The notes under the pieces are model-generated. The model did not search any database. It saw nothing but the letters and a program-made list of their open reading frames with translations, and had not been told where the DNA came from. The translations under genes were made by a program, and so were the position numbers. Of a stretch of 64,000 nt of DNA, positions 16,970 to 25,234 are shown piece by piece. The stretch covers positions 310,001 through 374,000 of the forward strand of contig NZ_JNYQ01000002.1 of NCBI RefSeq assembly GCF_000717245.1, in the 5' to 3' direction. Origin of the DNA: Kitasatospora papulosa. Its GTDB lineage: Bacteria; Actinomycetota; Actinomycetes; Streptomycetales; Streptomycetaceae. How positions within the stretch are numbered: position 1 is the first letter of the stretch; the number at the start of each line of letters is the position of its first letter.

Positions 16970-17692
16970 ATGTCCACTGTCCGCACCCGCACCACCGTCC
17001 TCGCCGCCGCGGCCACCGCCGTACTCGCCCTCTCCCTCACCGCCTGCGGTGAGGACGGCACCGGTACGAAGTCCGCCGGCCCGGCGGGGAGCGGCTCGGC
17101 GGCGGCCGCCGCCGTGAAGTCCGCGCAGAACGCGGGTTCCACGGAGAGCGACGGTGCGTCGCAGGCCACCGGCGACTCGGGCGACGCGAAGACCACCGGC
17201 GACTCGGGTAGCGCGAAGACCAACGGCGGGACGAAGACCTCGGGCGCCACGAGGACCGGGGACGGCGACGGTATGGCGGCCTGCACCACCAAGGGTCTGG
17301 CGATCAGCGCCGCGGTCCAGGACGGCCCGCCCACCACCCACATCGTCCTGACCGCGAAGAACACCTCGGGCCACAGCTGCCTGATGCAGGGCTTCCCCGA
17401 GATCCGGTTCCTGGAGAACGCCCGTGGCACCGTGCCGGCGGTCGGCAAGAGCAAGCCCGCCGGTCCGGTCGTCCTGGCCGCCGGTGCTCCCGCGTACGCC
17501 GTCGTGAGGCTGTCGGACGGCGGTATGGACGAGGACGTCGAGACCGTGAAGGACTTCTCCGTCACGCTGCCGGGCAACGCCGGCATGGCCATCGTGAAGG
17601 CTCCCGGCGCGGAGGGCATCGCCGTGGACCCGGCGAGGTGGGCGACCGGCTACTGGACGCCCGAACTGCGCAACGGCGCCGACGAGTTCTGA
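16970..17692 (+). CDS. DUF4232 domain lipoprotein
   Basis: An exported lipoprotein of 240 residues. The signal peptide is RTRTTVLAAAATAVLALSLTACG, lipobox LTAC with the modified Cys near residue 26. It is followed by about 75 residues of Ser/Thr/Gly-rich linker with internal repeats (TGDSGDAKT, TGDSGSAKT), then a DUF4232 beta-domain with paired Cys (AACTTKGLAIS and GHSCLMQGFPEIRF). The domain is common in actinobacterial surface lipoproteins and has no established function. The ATG at 16970 has GGGGGAG 6 bases upstream. The frame is open further upstream, but that part is the repeat-bearing leader and does not look coding. Its stop lies 3 bases from that of the convergent thioredoxin/NHL gene. 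Confidence 0.85.
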   Translation: MSTVRTRTTVLAAAATAVLALSLTACGEDGTGTKSAGPAGSGSAAAAAVKSAQNAGSTESDGASQATGDSGDAKTTGDSGSAKTNGGTKTSGATRTGDGDGMAACTTKGLAISAAVQDGPPTTHIVLTAKNTSGHSCLMQGFPEIRFLENARGTVPAVGKSKPAGPVVLAAGAPAYAVVRLSDGGMDEDVETVKDFSVTLPGNAGMAIVKAPGAEGIAVDPARWATGYWTPELRNGADEF

Positions 17693-17695
17693 CCG

Positions 17696-19507
17696 TCAGC
17701 CCTGCTCGTCCATCCCGGCCAGCACCAGCGGGAGCCTGGACGCCCCTGTGGCGGTGACGTTCACGGGGACGCCCCAGTCCTGCTGGTGCACATGGCAGGC
17801 CGGGTATTCGTTCGCCGGGTCGTCGTCGCAGGACGCCGCCATCGCGGACACGTGCAGGACACCGTCGGTGACCCCGTCCGCCAGGACCAGGTCGCGGCTC
17901 AGATCCGTACCCGGCCCCGAACCCTCGGCCAGCAGCTCCGGCGGGGTCGAGGAGACCAGCAGCCGCGTGGACGGACCGTACCGGGTGTCCAGCTTCTGTC
18001 CGGCGGGTGCCTGGAAGACCACGTCCAGCCGCAGCGTGCCGGCCGCGACCTCCGTGGCCGCGCGCTGGGTGCGGTGGGCTTGGCCCGCGACCCGCACGGC
18101 CTCCTCGGGAAGGCGCAGCCGGGTCAGCCGGTGCCGCGCGGACTCGACGACGACCAGGTCCCCGTCCACCAGGACGGCGTCGCTCGGCTCCCGCAGATCC
18201 GTGGCCAGTGTGGTGACCTCCCCGCTCCGCGGGTCGTACCGCCGCAGCGCGTGGTTGTAGGTGTCGCTCACGGCGACGGAGCCGTCCGGCAGGGCCGTCA
18301 CACCCAGCGGGTGCTGGAGGAGCGCCTGGCCGGCGGGGCCGTCGCGGTGGCCGAAGTCGAAGAGACCCGTACCGACGGCCGTGCGCACGGCGCCCTCCAG
18401 GTCCACGTAGCGCAGCGCGGAGTTCTCGGAGTCGGCGACCCAGAGACGGTCACCGGCCGAGGCCAGACCCGACGGCTGCGCGAACCACGCCTCGTCGCCG
18501 GGCCCGTCGACCAGGCCCTCGTTGGTCGTTCCCGCGGCGACCCCGACCGTTCCCGTCCCGGGGTCGTACGTCCACAGCTGGTGCACGCCCGCCATCGCGA
18601 TCCACAGCCGGTCGTCGAACCAGGCGATGTCCCAGGGGGACGACAGGTCCACCTCCGTGGCGGGGCCGTCGGTGGTGGAGCCCTGCCACCACTGGCGGCC
18701 GGTCCCGGCGAGCGTGGTCGTCACACCCGTCGTGAGGTCGAGTGCCCTGATCGCGTGGTTGACCGTGTCCGCGACGGCGATCCGGCCGTCGGGCAGGACG
18801 GCGAGGCCCTGCGGCTCGCTGAACCGGGCCTCCTCACGGCCTCCGTCCGCGAACCCACGCTCACCGGTGCCGAAGTGGCCGCGGACGGTCTCGCCGTCGG
18901 CCTCCAGCTCGACCAGGCGGTGCCGGGTGCTGTCCGAGACCAGGAAGCCGCCGTCGGGAAGGACGAGCGCCTTGCCGGGGAACCGCAGATGCGTGGCGAC
19001 CGGCTCCGGCGCGACGTACGGGCCGTCGCCGCGGCGCAGGGTGCCTTTCGCGGCGTGCTCCGTCTCCAGCTCCTCGACCAGCTTCTCGATGGCGTGCGCG
19101 TGGCCCTCACCCGCGTGCTGGGCCACGACGTAGCCCTCGGGGTCCACCACGACGAGCGTGGGCCAGGCCCGGACGGCGTACTGCTTCCAGGTGGCGAGCT
19201 CGGGGTCGTCGAGAACCGGGTGGTGCACCTCGTACCGCTCGACCGCGTCGACCACGGCCTGGTGTTCGGCCTCGTGCACGAACTTCGGCGAGTGGACACC
19301 GATGATCACCACGGTGTCGCGGTGCTTCTCCTCCAGCTCGCGCAGCTCGTCGAGCACATGCAGGCAGTTCACACAGCAGAAGGTCCAGAAATCCAGGATG
19401 ACGATGCGTCCCCGCAGGTCAGCCAGGGTGTACTGCCGGTCGCCTGTATTGAGCCAGCCGCCCTTGCCGATCAGTTCGGGGGCGCGGACACGTGCACGTG
19501 CTGTCAT
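17696..19507 (-). CDS. Thioredoxin-like/NHL-repeat protein (NHLRC2-like)
   Basis: A 603-residue cytoplasmic protein. It has an N-terminal thioredoxin-like domain (about 1-150) with the motif FWTFCCVNCLHVL (Cys44, Cys45, Cys48), a six-bladed NHL beta-propeller (about 160-480; repeats such as GFLVSDSTRHRLVEL, GRIAVADTVNHAIRAL, GSVAVSDTYNHALRRY), and a C-terminal beta-strand domain. This order and the CCxNC motif are those of animal NHLRC2. No biochemical role is settled for the bacterial forms; a redox or scaffold role is inferred. The start at 19507 lacks a strong Shine-Dalgarno, but upstream residues do not fit the family. It is divergent from the LURP-one gene. Confidence 0.88.
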   Translation of the reverse strand: MTARARVRAPELIGKGGWLNTGDRQYTLADLRGRIVILDFWTFCCVNCLHVLDELRELEEKHRDTVVIIGVHSPKFVHEAEHQAVVDAVERYEVHHPVLDDPELATWKQYAVRAWPTLVVVDPEGYVVAQHAGEGHAHAIEKLVEELETEHAAKGTLRRGDGPYVAPEPVATHLRFPGKALVLPDGGFLVSDSTRHRLVELEADGETVRGHFGTGERGFADGGREEARFSEPQGLAVLPDGRIAVADTVNHAIRALDLTTGVTTTLAGTGRQWWQGSTTDGPATEVDLSSPWDIAWFDDRLWIAMAGVHQLWTYDPGTGTVGVAAGTTNEGLVDGPGDEAWFAQPSGLASAGDRLWVADSENSALRYVDLEGAVRTAVGTGLFDFGHRDGPAGQALLQHPLGVTALPDGSVAVSDTYNHALRRYDPRSGEVTTLATDLREPSDAVLVDGDLVVVESARHRLTRLRLPEEAVRVAGQAHRTQRAATEVAAGTLRLDVVFQAPAGQKLDTRYGPSTRLLVSSTPPELLAEGSGPGTDLSRDLVLADGVTDGVLHVSAMAASCDDDPANEYPACHVHQQDWGVPVNVTATGASRLPLVLAGMDEQG

Positions 19508-19571
19508 GCCACCAGTCAACAGCACCGTGGCCTGCGCGCATTCCGGCAGGGCGTCGGGGAACCTGTGATCC

Positions 19572-20066
19572 ATGAGACTTCTCGTACGCGAGCGCGTGTT
19601 CGGCATCGGTGACGACTACTGGATCGAGGACGCGGACGGGCGGAAGCTCTTCCTCGTCGACGGCAAGGCCATGCGGCTCCGGGACACCTTCGAGCTGAAG
19701 GACACCGAGGGCCGGGTGCTGGTGGAGATCCGCCAGAAGCTGATCAGCATCCGCGACACCATGCTCATCGAACGCGACGGCGACGAGCTCGCCACGGTCA
19801 AGCGGAAGCGGCTCTCCCTGCTCCGCAACCACTACCGGGTGAACCTGGTGGACGGCACCGAGCTGGACGTGAGCGGCAAGATCCTGGACCGCGAGTTCGC
19901 CATCGACTACGACGGCGAACTCCTGGCCCAGATCTCCCGGCGCTGGCTGACGGTCCGCGACACGTACGGCGTCGACATCGTGCGGGAGGACGCCGATGTG
20001 CCCCTCCTCCTCGCGGTGGCCGTGTGTGTGATCGTCCTCGCGGACAAGGAGCACGGCGAGGACTGA
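19572..20066 (+). CDS. LURP-one-related (YxjI-like) family protein
   Basis: A 164-residue protein with the tubby-like LURP-one fold. Successive beta strands follow the pattern YWIEDADGRKLFLVDGKA, TFELKDTEGRVLVEIRQK, DTMLIERDGDELATVKRK and REFAIDYDGELLAQISRR. A hydrophobic C-terminal stretch (VPLLLAVAVCVIVLAD) is usual for the family. The function is unknown; a membrane-binding or scramblase-like role is only suggested by distant tubby homology. It is convergent with the hydrolase gene, with a parS-bearing palindrome between them. Confidence 0.85.
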   Translation: MRLLVRERVFGIGDDYWIEDADGRKLFLVDGKAMRLRDTFELKDTEGRVLVEIRQKLISIRDTMLIERDGDELATVKRKRLSLLRNHYRVNLVDGTELDVSGKILDREFAIDYDGELLAQISRRWLTVRDTYGVDIVREDADVPLLLAVAVCVIVLADKEHGED

Positions 20067-20113
20067 GGGACAGCGCCCCGGGCCCTGAGGTGCAACGGAT
20101 CGGGACCGCGGCG

Positions 20114-20155
20114 CACGGACGGCCCCGGTTTCACGTGAAACCGGGGCCGTCCGTG
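20114..20155. terminator. 42-bp perfect palindrome between convergent genes, with parS at its centre
   Basis: Bases 20114-20134 pair perfectly with 20135-20155, with no loop bases. It can act as a bidirectional terminator for the LURP-one and hydrolase genes while its central 14 bases are the ParB site. Confidence 0.75.
20128..20141. promoter_or_regulatory. parS site (perfect)
   Basis: Exact Streptomyces parS consensus GTTTCACGTGAAAC, a ParB-binding site used in origin segregation and chromosome organisation. It is intergenic, at the centre of a larger palindrome. Confidence 0.92.
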
Positions 20156-20169
20156 TGCGTGCGCGTGTC

Positions 20170-20967
20170 TCAGGCCAGGCGCCTCTGGGCGAGGCCCAGA
20201 CGACGGTCCTTGAGCGCGGGGAACTGCTCCCGGGTGGTGGTGGCCCTGGCCGGGTCGAACTCCACGGTCAGCACCTCCTCGGCCGCGCCCGCCTCGGCGA
20301 GCACCTCGCCCCAGGGGTCGACCACGATGCTGTGACCGGCCTGCTCGACCCCCGCGTGGGTACCCGCCGACCCGACCGCCAGGACATACGCCTGGTTCTC
20401 CACGGCACGCGCCTGCGCCAGCAGGGTCCAGTGCGAGCGCCTGCGCTCCGGCCAGCCCGCCGACACCACCAGCGTCTCGGCCCCCGCGTCGACGAGCCCC
20501 CGGAACTGCTCGGGGAAGCGCAGGTCGTAGCAGGTGGCGAGGCCGAGGATCGTCTCCGGCAGAGCGACGGTGACGAGCTCCTCTCCGGCCCCCATCAGTA
20601 CGGCCTCACCCTTGTCGAACCCGAAGCGATGGATCTTGCGGTAGGCGGCGGCCCGCTCGCCCTCGGGCGAGAACACGAGTGAGGTGTTGTAGAGGGTGCC
20701 GTCCTCCGCGCGCTCCACGAAGGACCCGGCGTGCAGCCAGACACCCGCCTCGGCGGCCGCCTTCGCCATGATCCGGTGCGTGGGCCCCTGGAGCGGTTCG
20801 GCCTCTTCGGCGAACGCGGTGTAGTCGAAAGCGCCGACCGGCCAGAGCTCGGGGAGGAGGACGAGGTCCGCTCCCCGCTGGGCCGCGACCAGTGAAGCCG
20901 CGCGCTCTCTACGGGAATTGACCGATTCATCCGGGTTTACTGCCATCTGGATGAGGGAGGCGTGCAC
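20170..20967 (-). CDS. Carbon-nitrogen hydrolase (nitrilase superfamily)
   Basis: A 265-residue amidase-like enzyme with the complete Glu-Lys-Cys triad: LLPELWPVG (Glu about 40), YRKIHRFGFDKGE (Lys about 110) and LATCYDLRFPEQF (Cys about 145). It resembles the Nit/omega-amidase/YafV group that hydrolyses small amides such as alpha-ketoglutaramate or deaminated glutathione; the exact substrate is not evident. The start is a GTG at 20967 with a GGACGG/GGTGG-type Shine-Dalgarno upstream; the next gene is divergent. Confidence 0.88.
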   Translation of the reverse strand: MHASLIQMAVNPDESVNSRRERAASLVAAQRGADLVLLPELWPVGAFDYTAFAEEAEPLQGPTHRIMAKAAAEAGVWLHAGSFVERAEDGTLYNTSLVFSPEGERAAAYRKIHRFGFDKGEAVLMGAGEELVTVALPETILGLATCYDLRFPEQFRGLVDAGAETLVVSAGWPERRRSHWTLLAQARAVENQAYVLAVGSAGTHAGVEQAGHSIVVDPWGEVLAEAGAAEEVLTVEFDPARATTTREQFPALKDRRLGLAQRRLA

Positions 20968-21166
20968 ACTACCACCGTCCTGGCATGGGAGCCGTCAACG
21001 CGGGCCTACGATCGTCACACGAAAGCACTGCCGGGGTGCCTGCTCGCAGCGTAACTTAGCGAGCGAACCTCCCACGCAGCCCGCAGACAGCACCGTCGGT
21101 GCCGGCTCTCCCGTCGGCACTCCCTGCTCTCCAGCCCATGCACCGCAGAACCGCACGAGGGGTCCC

Positions 21167-21991
21167 GTGACCGTCCATCCCAGCCTCCAGACCTATGCCG
21201 ATGCCTGGACCCACTCCGTCGAGTCGATAGCCGAGCTGGTCAAGCCACTCGTCGAGGGGGAGTGGAACCGCCGGACGCCCTGCCCGGGCTGGTCGGTGCG
21301 CGACATCGTCTCGCACGTCATCGGCATGGAGTGCGAGCAGCTCGGCGATCCCCGCCCCATCCACACGCTGCCGCGCGACCTCTACCACGTGCAGAACGAC
21401 CACCAGCGCTACATGGAGATGCAGGTCGACGTACGGCGCCACCACACCGCGCCGGAGATGACGTCCGAGCTGGAGTACACGCTGATCCGGCGCATGCGTC
21501 AGCTGCGCAACGAGTCGCGGGCCCCCGAGACGATGGTGCGGGCGCCCCTCGGCGCCGAGCAGACGCTGGAACTGGCCCTGCGCATGCGGGCCTTCGACGT
21601 GTGGGTGCACGAGCAGGACCTGCGCATGACGCTGGGACAGCCCGGAAACCTGGATTCGCCCGGCGCCCTGATCGTCCGGGACACGCTGCTGGTCGGACTG
21701 GCGAAGGTGGTCGCCAAGGACGCGGGCGCGCCGCACAACTCGGCCGTGGTCTTCGACGTGCACGGCCCGCTGGAGTTCCTGCGCACGGTCAGGGTCGACG
21801 GCGAGGGCCACGGTTCGGTCGACGGAGCTCCGTCACTGGGCCCCGTGGCGACCTTGGCGATGGACTGGGAGACGTACTACCGGCTCGCCTGCGGGCGGGT
21901 GCGGGCGCAGGCCGTGGAGGACCGGATCAAGGTCGACGGCGACCAGGAGCTCGCGGCCGAGATCCTGCGCCACTTCGCCGTGACCCCGTAG
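21167..21991 (+). CDS. Mycothiol-dependent maleylpyruvate isomerase-like (DinB/MDMPI) protein
   Basis: A 274-residue protein with an N-terminal four-helix MDMPI domain (WNRRTPCPGWSVRDIVSHVIGME; the conserved His is in the VSHVIG helix; RAFDVWVHEQDLR carries the other two usual ligands, His and Asp/Glu). A C-terminal SCP2-like region follows (MDWETYYRLACGRV). The family uses mycothiol, the actinobacterial thiol, as cofactor or substrate; maleylpyruvate isomerisation is known for only a few members. The GTG at 21167 has GAGGGG 6 bases upstream and begins the conserved N-terminus. It is convergent with the MFS gene across a 16-bp hairpin. Confidence 0.82.
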   Translation: MTVHPSLQTYADAWTHSVESIAELVKPLVEGEWNRRTPCPGWSVRDIVSHVIGMECEQLGDPRPIHTLPRDLYHVQNDHQRYMEMQVDVRRHHTAPEMTSELEYTLIRRMRQLRNESRAPETMVRAPLGAEQTLELALRMRAFDVWVHEQDLRMTLGQPGNLDSPGALIVRDTLLVGLAKVVAKDAGAPHNSAVVFDVHGPLEFLRTVRVDGEGHGSVDGAPSLGPVATLAMDWETYYRLACGRVRAQAVEDRIKVDGDQELAAEILRHFAVTP

Positions 21992-22006
21992 CGGCACCCC
22001 CGGCGG

Positions 22007-22050
22007 CGCCCGTCCGGCGGCGGACCGGGACGGACGCCGCCGGACGGGCG
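22007..22050. terminator. Bidirectional terminator between convergent genes
   Basis: A perfect 16-bp stem (22007-22022 with 22035-22050) and a 12-base loop, between the MDMPI-like gene and the MFS gene. Confidence 0.85.
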
Positions 22051-22067
22051 GGCCGGAACGACGGCCG

Positions 22068-23375
22068 TCAGGCGGGCACGTGTACCGCTTCGACCCGGCT
22101 GACGACGTGGTGGTCGCGTTCCCGGTGCGTGGCGCGGGAGTGCAGCCTCAGGATCTGCACGACGCCGAGGGCCTCCAGGACGAAGACCGAGGCGAACGCG
22201 ACACGGTAGTTGTCGCCGGTCGCGTCCAGCAGGACGCCCACCGCGAACAGCGTCGTCATCGAGGCCACGAAGCCGCCCATGTTGACGATGCCGGAGGCGG
22301 TGCCCTGCCGCTCCGGCGGGTTGGCCGGCCGCCCGAAGTCGAATCCGATCATCGAGGCCGGGCCGCAGGCGCCGAGCACCACGCACAACGTGATCAGCAG
22401 CCACATCGGCGCGTGGTCGCCGGGGTAGAAGATCGTGGACGCCCAGAGCAGAGCCGTCAGCGCGACCGTACCCAGCGCCAGCGGTGCGCGCGCCGCGTGG
22501 TGACGGGCGATGATCTGCCCGTAGACGAGCCCCACCACCATGTTCGAGAGCACCACCAGGGTGAGCAGTTCACCCGCGGTCCCCCTGCTGAGACCCTGCG
22601 CCTCGACCAGGAACGGCATGCCCCACAGCAGCAGGAAGACCATGGCGGGGAACTGCGTGGTGAAGTGCACCCACATGCCGAGGCGGGTACCCGGCTCCCG
22701 CCAGGAGGCCGCGATCTGCTTCCGCACGTACGCCGCTCCGGCGTGCTCGGCCGGAGGCGGCTCATGGCCCTCGGGGTGGTCCTTGAGGAAGAGCAGCAGC
22801 AGGACCAGCACCACCACACCCGCCATCGAGCTGCCGACGAAGGTCGTGGTCCAGCCGAGGCCGTGCAGCGCGCGGGCGATGAGCAGGGTGGAGACCAGGT
22901 TGCCGGCCATACCGAAGAGCGCGGCCACCTGGCCGATCAGCGGGCCGCGGCGGGCCGGGAACCACCGGGCACCGAGCCGCAGCACGCTGATGAACGTCAT
23001 GGCGTCGCCGCAGCCGAGCAGCGCGCGGGAGGCGAGAGCGGTGCCGTACGAGGGCGAGAGCGCGAAGCCCAGCTGCCCCACCGTGAAGAGCACCACCCCG
23101 ATGGTGAGGACCTTCTTGGTGCCGAGCCGGTCGACCATGAGGCCGACGGGTATCTGCATGCCGGCGTAGACCAGCAGCTGAAGGATGGAGAACGTCGACA
23201 GGGCCGAGGCGTTGACGTCGAACCGGTCGGCGGCGTCCAGTCCGGCGACGCCCAGGCTCGTACGGAAGATGATCGCGACGAAGTAGACCGCGACGCCGAT
23301 GCCCCAGACCCATGCGGCACGCCGGCCGCCGGGCGGATCTCCGGGCAGGGACAGGGTGGGGGAGGCGGAGCTCAC
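22068..23375 (-). CDS. MFS transporter
   Basis: A 435-residue major facilitator with about 12 membrane segments in two halves. The motif A region between TM2 and TM3 reads GLMVDRLGTKKVL. A cytoplasmic loop of about 30 residues (LKDHPEGHEPPPAEHAGAAYVRK) separates the halves. The substrate is unknown. It starts with GTG inside the stop of the upstream GntR gene (GTGA overlap), so the two are translationally coupled and the transporter is probably controlled by that regulator. Confidence 0.88.
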   Translation of the reverse strand: MSSASPTLSLPGDPPGGRRAAWVWGIGVAVYFVAIIFRTSLGVAGLDAADRFDVNASALSTFSILQLLVYAGMQIPVGLMVDRLGTKKVLTIGVVLFTVGQLGFALSPSYGTALASRALLGCGDAMTFISVLRLGARWFPARRGPLIGQVAALFGMAGNLVSTLLIARALHGLGWTTTFVGSSMAGVVVLVLLLLFLKDHPEGHEPPPAEHAGAAYVRKQIAASWREPGTRLGMWVHFTTQFPAMVFLLLWGMPFLVEAQGLSRGTAGELLTLVVLSNMVVGLVYGQIIARHHAARAPLALGTVALTALLWASTIFYPGDHAPMWLLITLCVVLGACGPASMIGFDFGRPANPPERQGTASGIVNMGGFVASMTTLFAVGVLLDATGDNYRVAFASVFVLEALGVVQILRLHSRATHRERDHHVVSRVEAVHVPA

Positions 23376-24061
23376 CGGTCGTCCCCCCGCACCAGCACCT
23401 TGACCCGGCTGACGTGGCGCCGCACGACCTGTGCGGCACCCTCGGCGTCGCCGGCCCTGATGGCGTCGAGCAGTTCGCCGTGCTCGGTGATGTTGGCGGC
23501 GATGCGGCCGGGGTGCGCCTCCATCACCGCGACACCCATCCGCAGCTGCCGGTCGCGGAGCTGGTCGTAGAGGCGCGACAGGATCTCGTTGCCCGCGTTC
23601 TTCACGATCTCGGCGTGGAAGCAGCGGTCCTTGACGGACACCGCGGCCAGGTCGCCCACCTCGGCGAGCTCCCGCTGCTCCTCCAGGAGCTGTTCGAGCC
23701 GAGCGATCAGCTGCGCCGACGCGGGCACGGCCTTGCGTGCGGCGAACTCCTCGACGAGCAGCCGGGTCTCCACGACGTCGGAGATCTCCTGCGCGGAGAC
23801 CGCGAGCACCAGCGCGCCCTTCTTCGGGTAGAGCTTGATCAGCCCTTCGACCTCAAGGCGGAGCAGTGCTTCCCGCACCGGGGTCCGGGACACGCCGACC
23901 GCCTCGGCCAGATCGCCTTCGGTGAGGAGCGTGCCGCCCTCGTAACGGCGGTCCAGGACCGCCTCCTTGATGTGGGCGTACACCCGCTCGGCTGCTGGCG
24001 GCGGCTTGGGATCCGCCTTGCGGACCGTGGGTGAGGCAGGGGGCGCGACAGGCATGCACAC
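23372..24061 (-). CDS. GntR family regulator (FCD/FadR subgroup)
   Basis: A 229-residue DNA-binding protein with an N-terminal winged helix (VYAHIKEAVLDRRYEGGTLL, EGDLAEAVGVSRTPVREALLRL). A C-terminal all-helical FCD ligand domain follows, with metal-binding residues in RCFHAEIVKNAGN and EHGELLDAIRAGD. FCD members usually sense carboxylates and repress neighbouring catabolic or transport genes. It is coupled to the MFS transporter, whose substrate is presumably its ligand. The start is GTG at 24061 or ATG at 24055; neither has a good Shine-Dalgarno, so the mRNA may be nearly leaderless. The adjacent TTGTATCTATG stretch (about 24063-24075, minus strand) is a possible self-operator. Confidence 0.88.
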   Translation of the reverse strand: MCMPVAPPASPTVRKADPKPPPAAERVYAHIKEAVLDRRYEGGTLLTEGDLAEAVGVSRTPVREALLRLEVEGLIKLYPKKGALVLAVSAQEISDVVETRLLVEEFAARKAVPASAQLIARLEQLLEEQRELAEVGDLAAVSVKDRCFHAEIVKNAGNEILSRLYDQLRDRQLRMGVAVMEAHPGRIAANITEHGELLDAIRAGDAEGAAQVVRRHVSRVKVLVRGDDR

Positions 24062-24249
24062 AGCATAGATACAAGATGCGTGCGTCCGCCGCCCCGTCCG
24101 CGATCCGGACCGATGTGACGCGGACCCGCCATGGAAAAATGACGCGACTCACTCGTTCGGGCGTACAGCCATTCAGCGCCCTCGCGAGTCTCATGTCAGG
24201 GCGGCACTCCCGTGCGATCGCCCTTTCAGGACATTTGGGAGCGTCTCCT

Positions 24250-25149
24250 TTGACATACGGAATTTCGGGCACACGCCGCGCCTCCGTCGCGTCCGTCGTG
24301 GCCCTGACAGCGGGAGCCGTCCTCGCGACCGGAGCGTTCGCCTCCACAGCTCAGGCGGCCGCGCCGCCGACGCCCACGATCACCGCCAAGGGCGGCTTCG
24401 TGATGAACAACGGCACCGCGAAGACGCTCTACGGCAAGAGCGCGGACACCCGCCGCTCCACCGGCTCGACGACGAAGATCATGACCGCCAAGGTCGTACT
24501 GGCGCAGAAGAACCTGAACCTCGACGCCAAGGTCACCGTCCAGAAGGCGTACAGCGACTACATCGTCAAGAACACCGCCTCGTCCGCCCGGCTGATCGTC
24601 GGCGACAAGGTCACGGTCCGGCAGCTGCTGTACGGCCTGATGCTGCCGTCCGGCTGCGACGCCGCCTACGCCCTGGCCGACAAGTTCGGCACCGGCTCCA
24701 CTCGGGCCGCGCGGGTGAAGTCCTTCATCGGCAAGATGAACGCCTCCGCCAAGAGCCTCGGTCTGAAGAACACCCACTTCGACTCGTTCGACGGCATCGG
24801 CGGCGGCTCGAACTACTCCACCCCGCGCGACCTGACGAAGATCGCCAGCAGCGCGATGAAGAACTCCACGTTCCGCGCGATCGTGAAGACGAAGTCGACG
24901 AAGCAGAAGGTCACCACCAAGACCGGTGGCTACCGCTACATGTCCTGGGCCAACACCAACGCCATGCTGGGCAGCTACTCCGGCATGATCGGCGTGAAGA
25001 CCGGCTCCGGACCGACGGCCAAGTACTGCCTGGTCTTCGCCGCGACCCGGAACGGCAAGACGGTCATCGGGACCGTCCTCACGTCGACGTCCGCGACGAC
25101 CCGGACGGCCGACGCGAAGAAGCTCCTGGACTACGGTTTCAAGAAGTGA
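24250..25149 (+). CDS. Serine-type D-Ala-D-Ala carboxypeptidase/transpeptidase (K15-like, S11 family)
   Basis: An exported penicillin-binding protein of 299 residues. A TTG start at 24250 is chosen: GGGAG lies about 8 bases upstream, and the product begins with a Sec signal peptide (GTRRASVASVVALTAGAVLA, cleavage near AQA-AA at about 37). Active-site motifs are Ser73-Thr-Thr-Lys76, Ser134-Gly-Cys136 and Lys250-Thr-Gly252. The unusual SGC in place of SxN, and the motif spacing, match the well-studied Streptomyces K15 DD-transpeptidase. It probably trims or cross-links peptidoglycan stems outside the membrane. It diverges from the GntR gene and is followed by a strong terminator. Confidence 0.9.
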   Translation: MTYGISGTRRASVASVVALTAGAVLATGAFASTAQAAAPPTPTITAKGGFVMNNGTAKTLYGKSADTRRSTGSTTKIMTAKVVLAQKNLNLDAKVTVQKAYSDYIVKNTASSARLIVGDKVTVRQLLYGLMLPSGCDAAYALADKFGTGSTRAARVKSFIGKMNASAKSLGLKNTHFDSFDGIGGGSNYSTPRDLTKIASSAMKNSTFRAIVKTKSTKQKVTTKTGGYRYMSWANTNAMLGSYSGMIGVKTGSGPTAKYCLVFAATRNGKTVIGTVLTSTSATTRTADAKKLLDYGFKK

Positions 25150-25180
25150 CCCGCGTGCGCGGGCTGTGACCCGCGCACGA

Positions 25181-25219
25181 GGAAGGGGGCCCGCCGCGAG
25201 ATGCGGCGGGCCCCCTTCC
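25181..25219. terminator. Bidirectional terminator between the DD-transpeptidase and first bkd operon
   Basis: A perfect 17-bp stem (25181-25197 with 25203-25219) and a GAGAT loop, between convergent transcription units. Confidence 0.88.
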
Positions 25220-25234
25220 GTGCGTACGTGCCGG

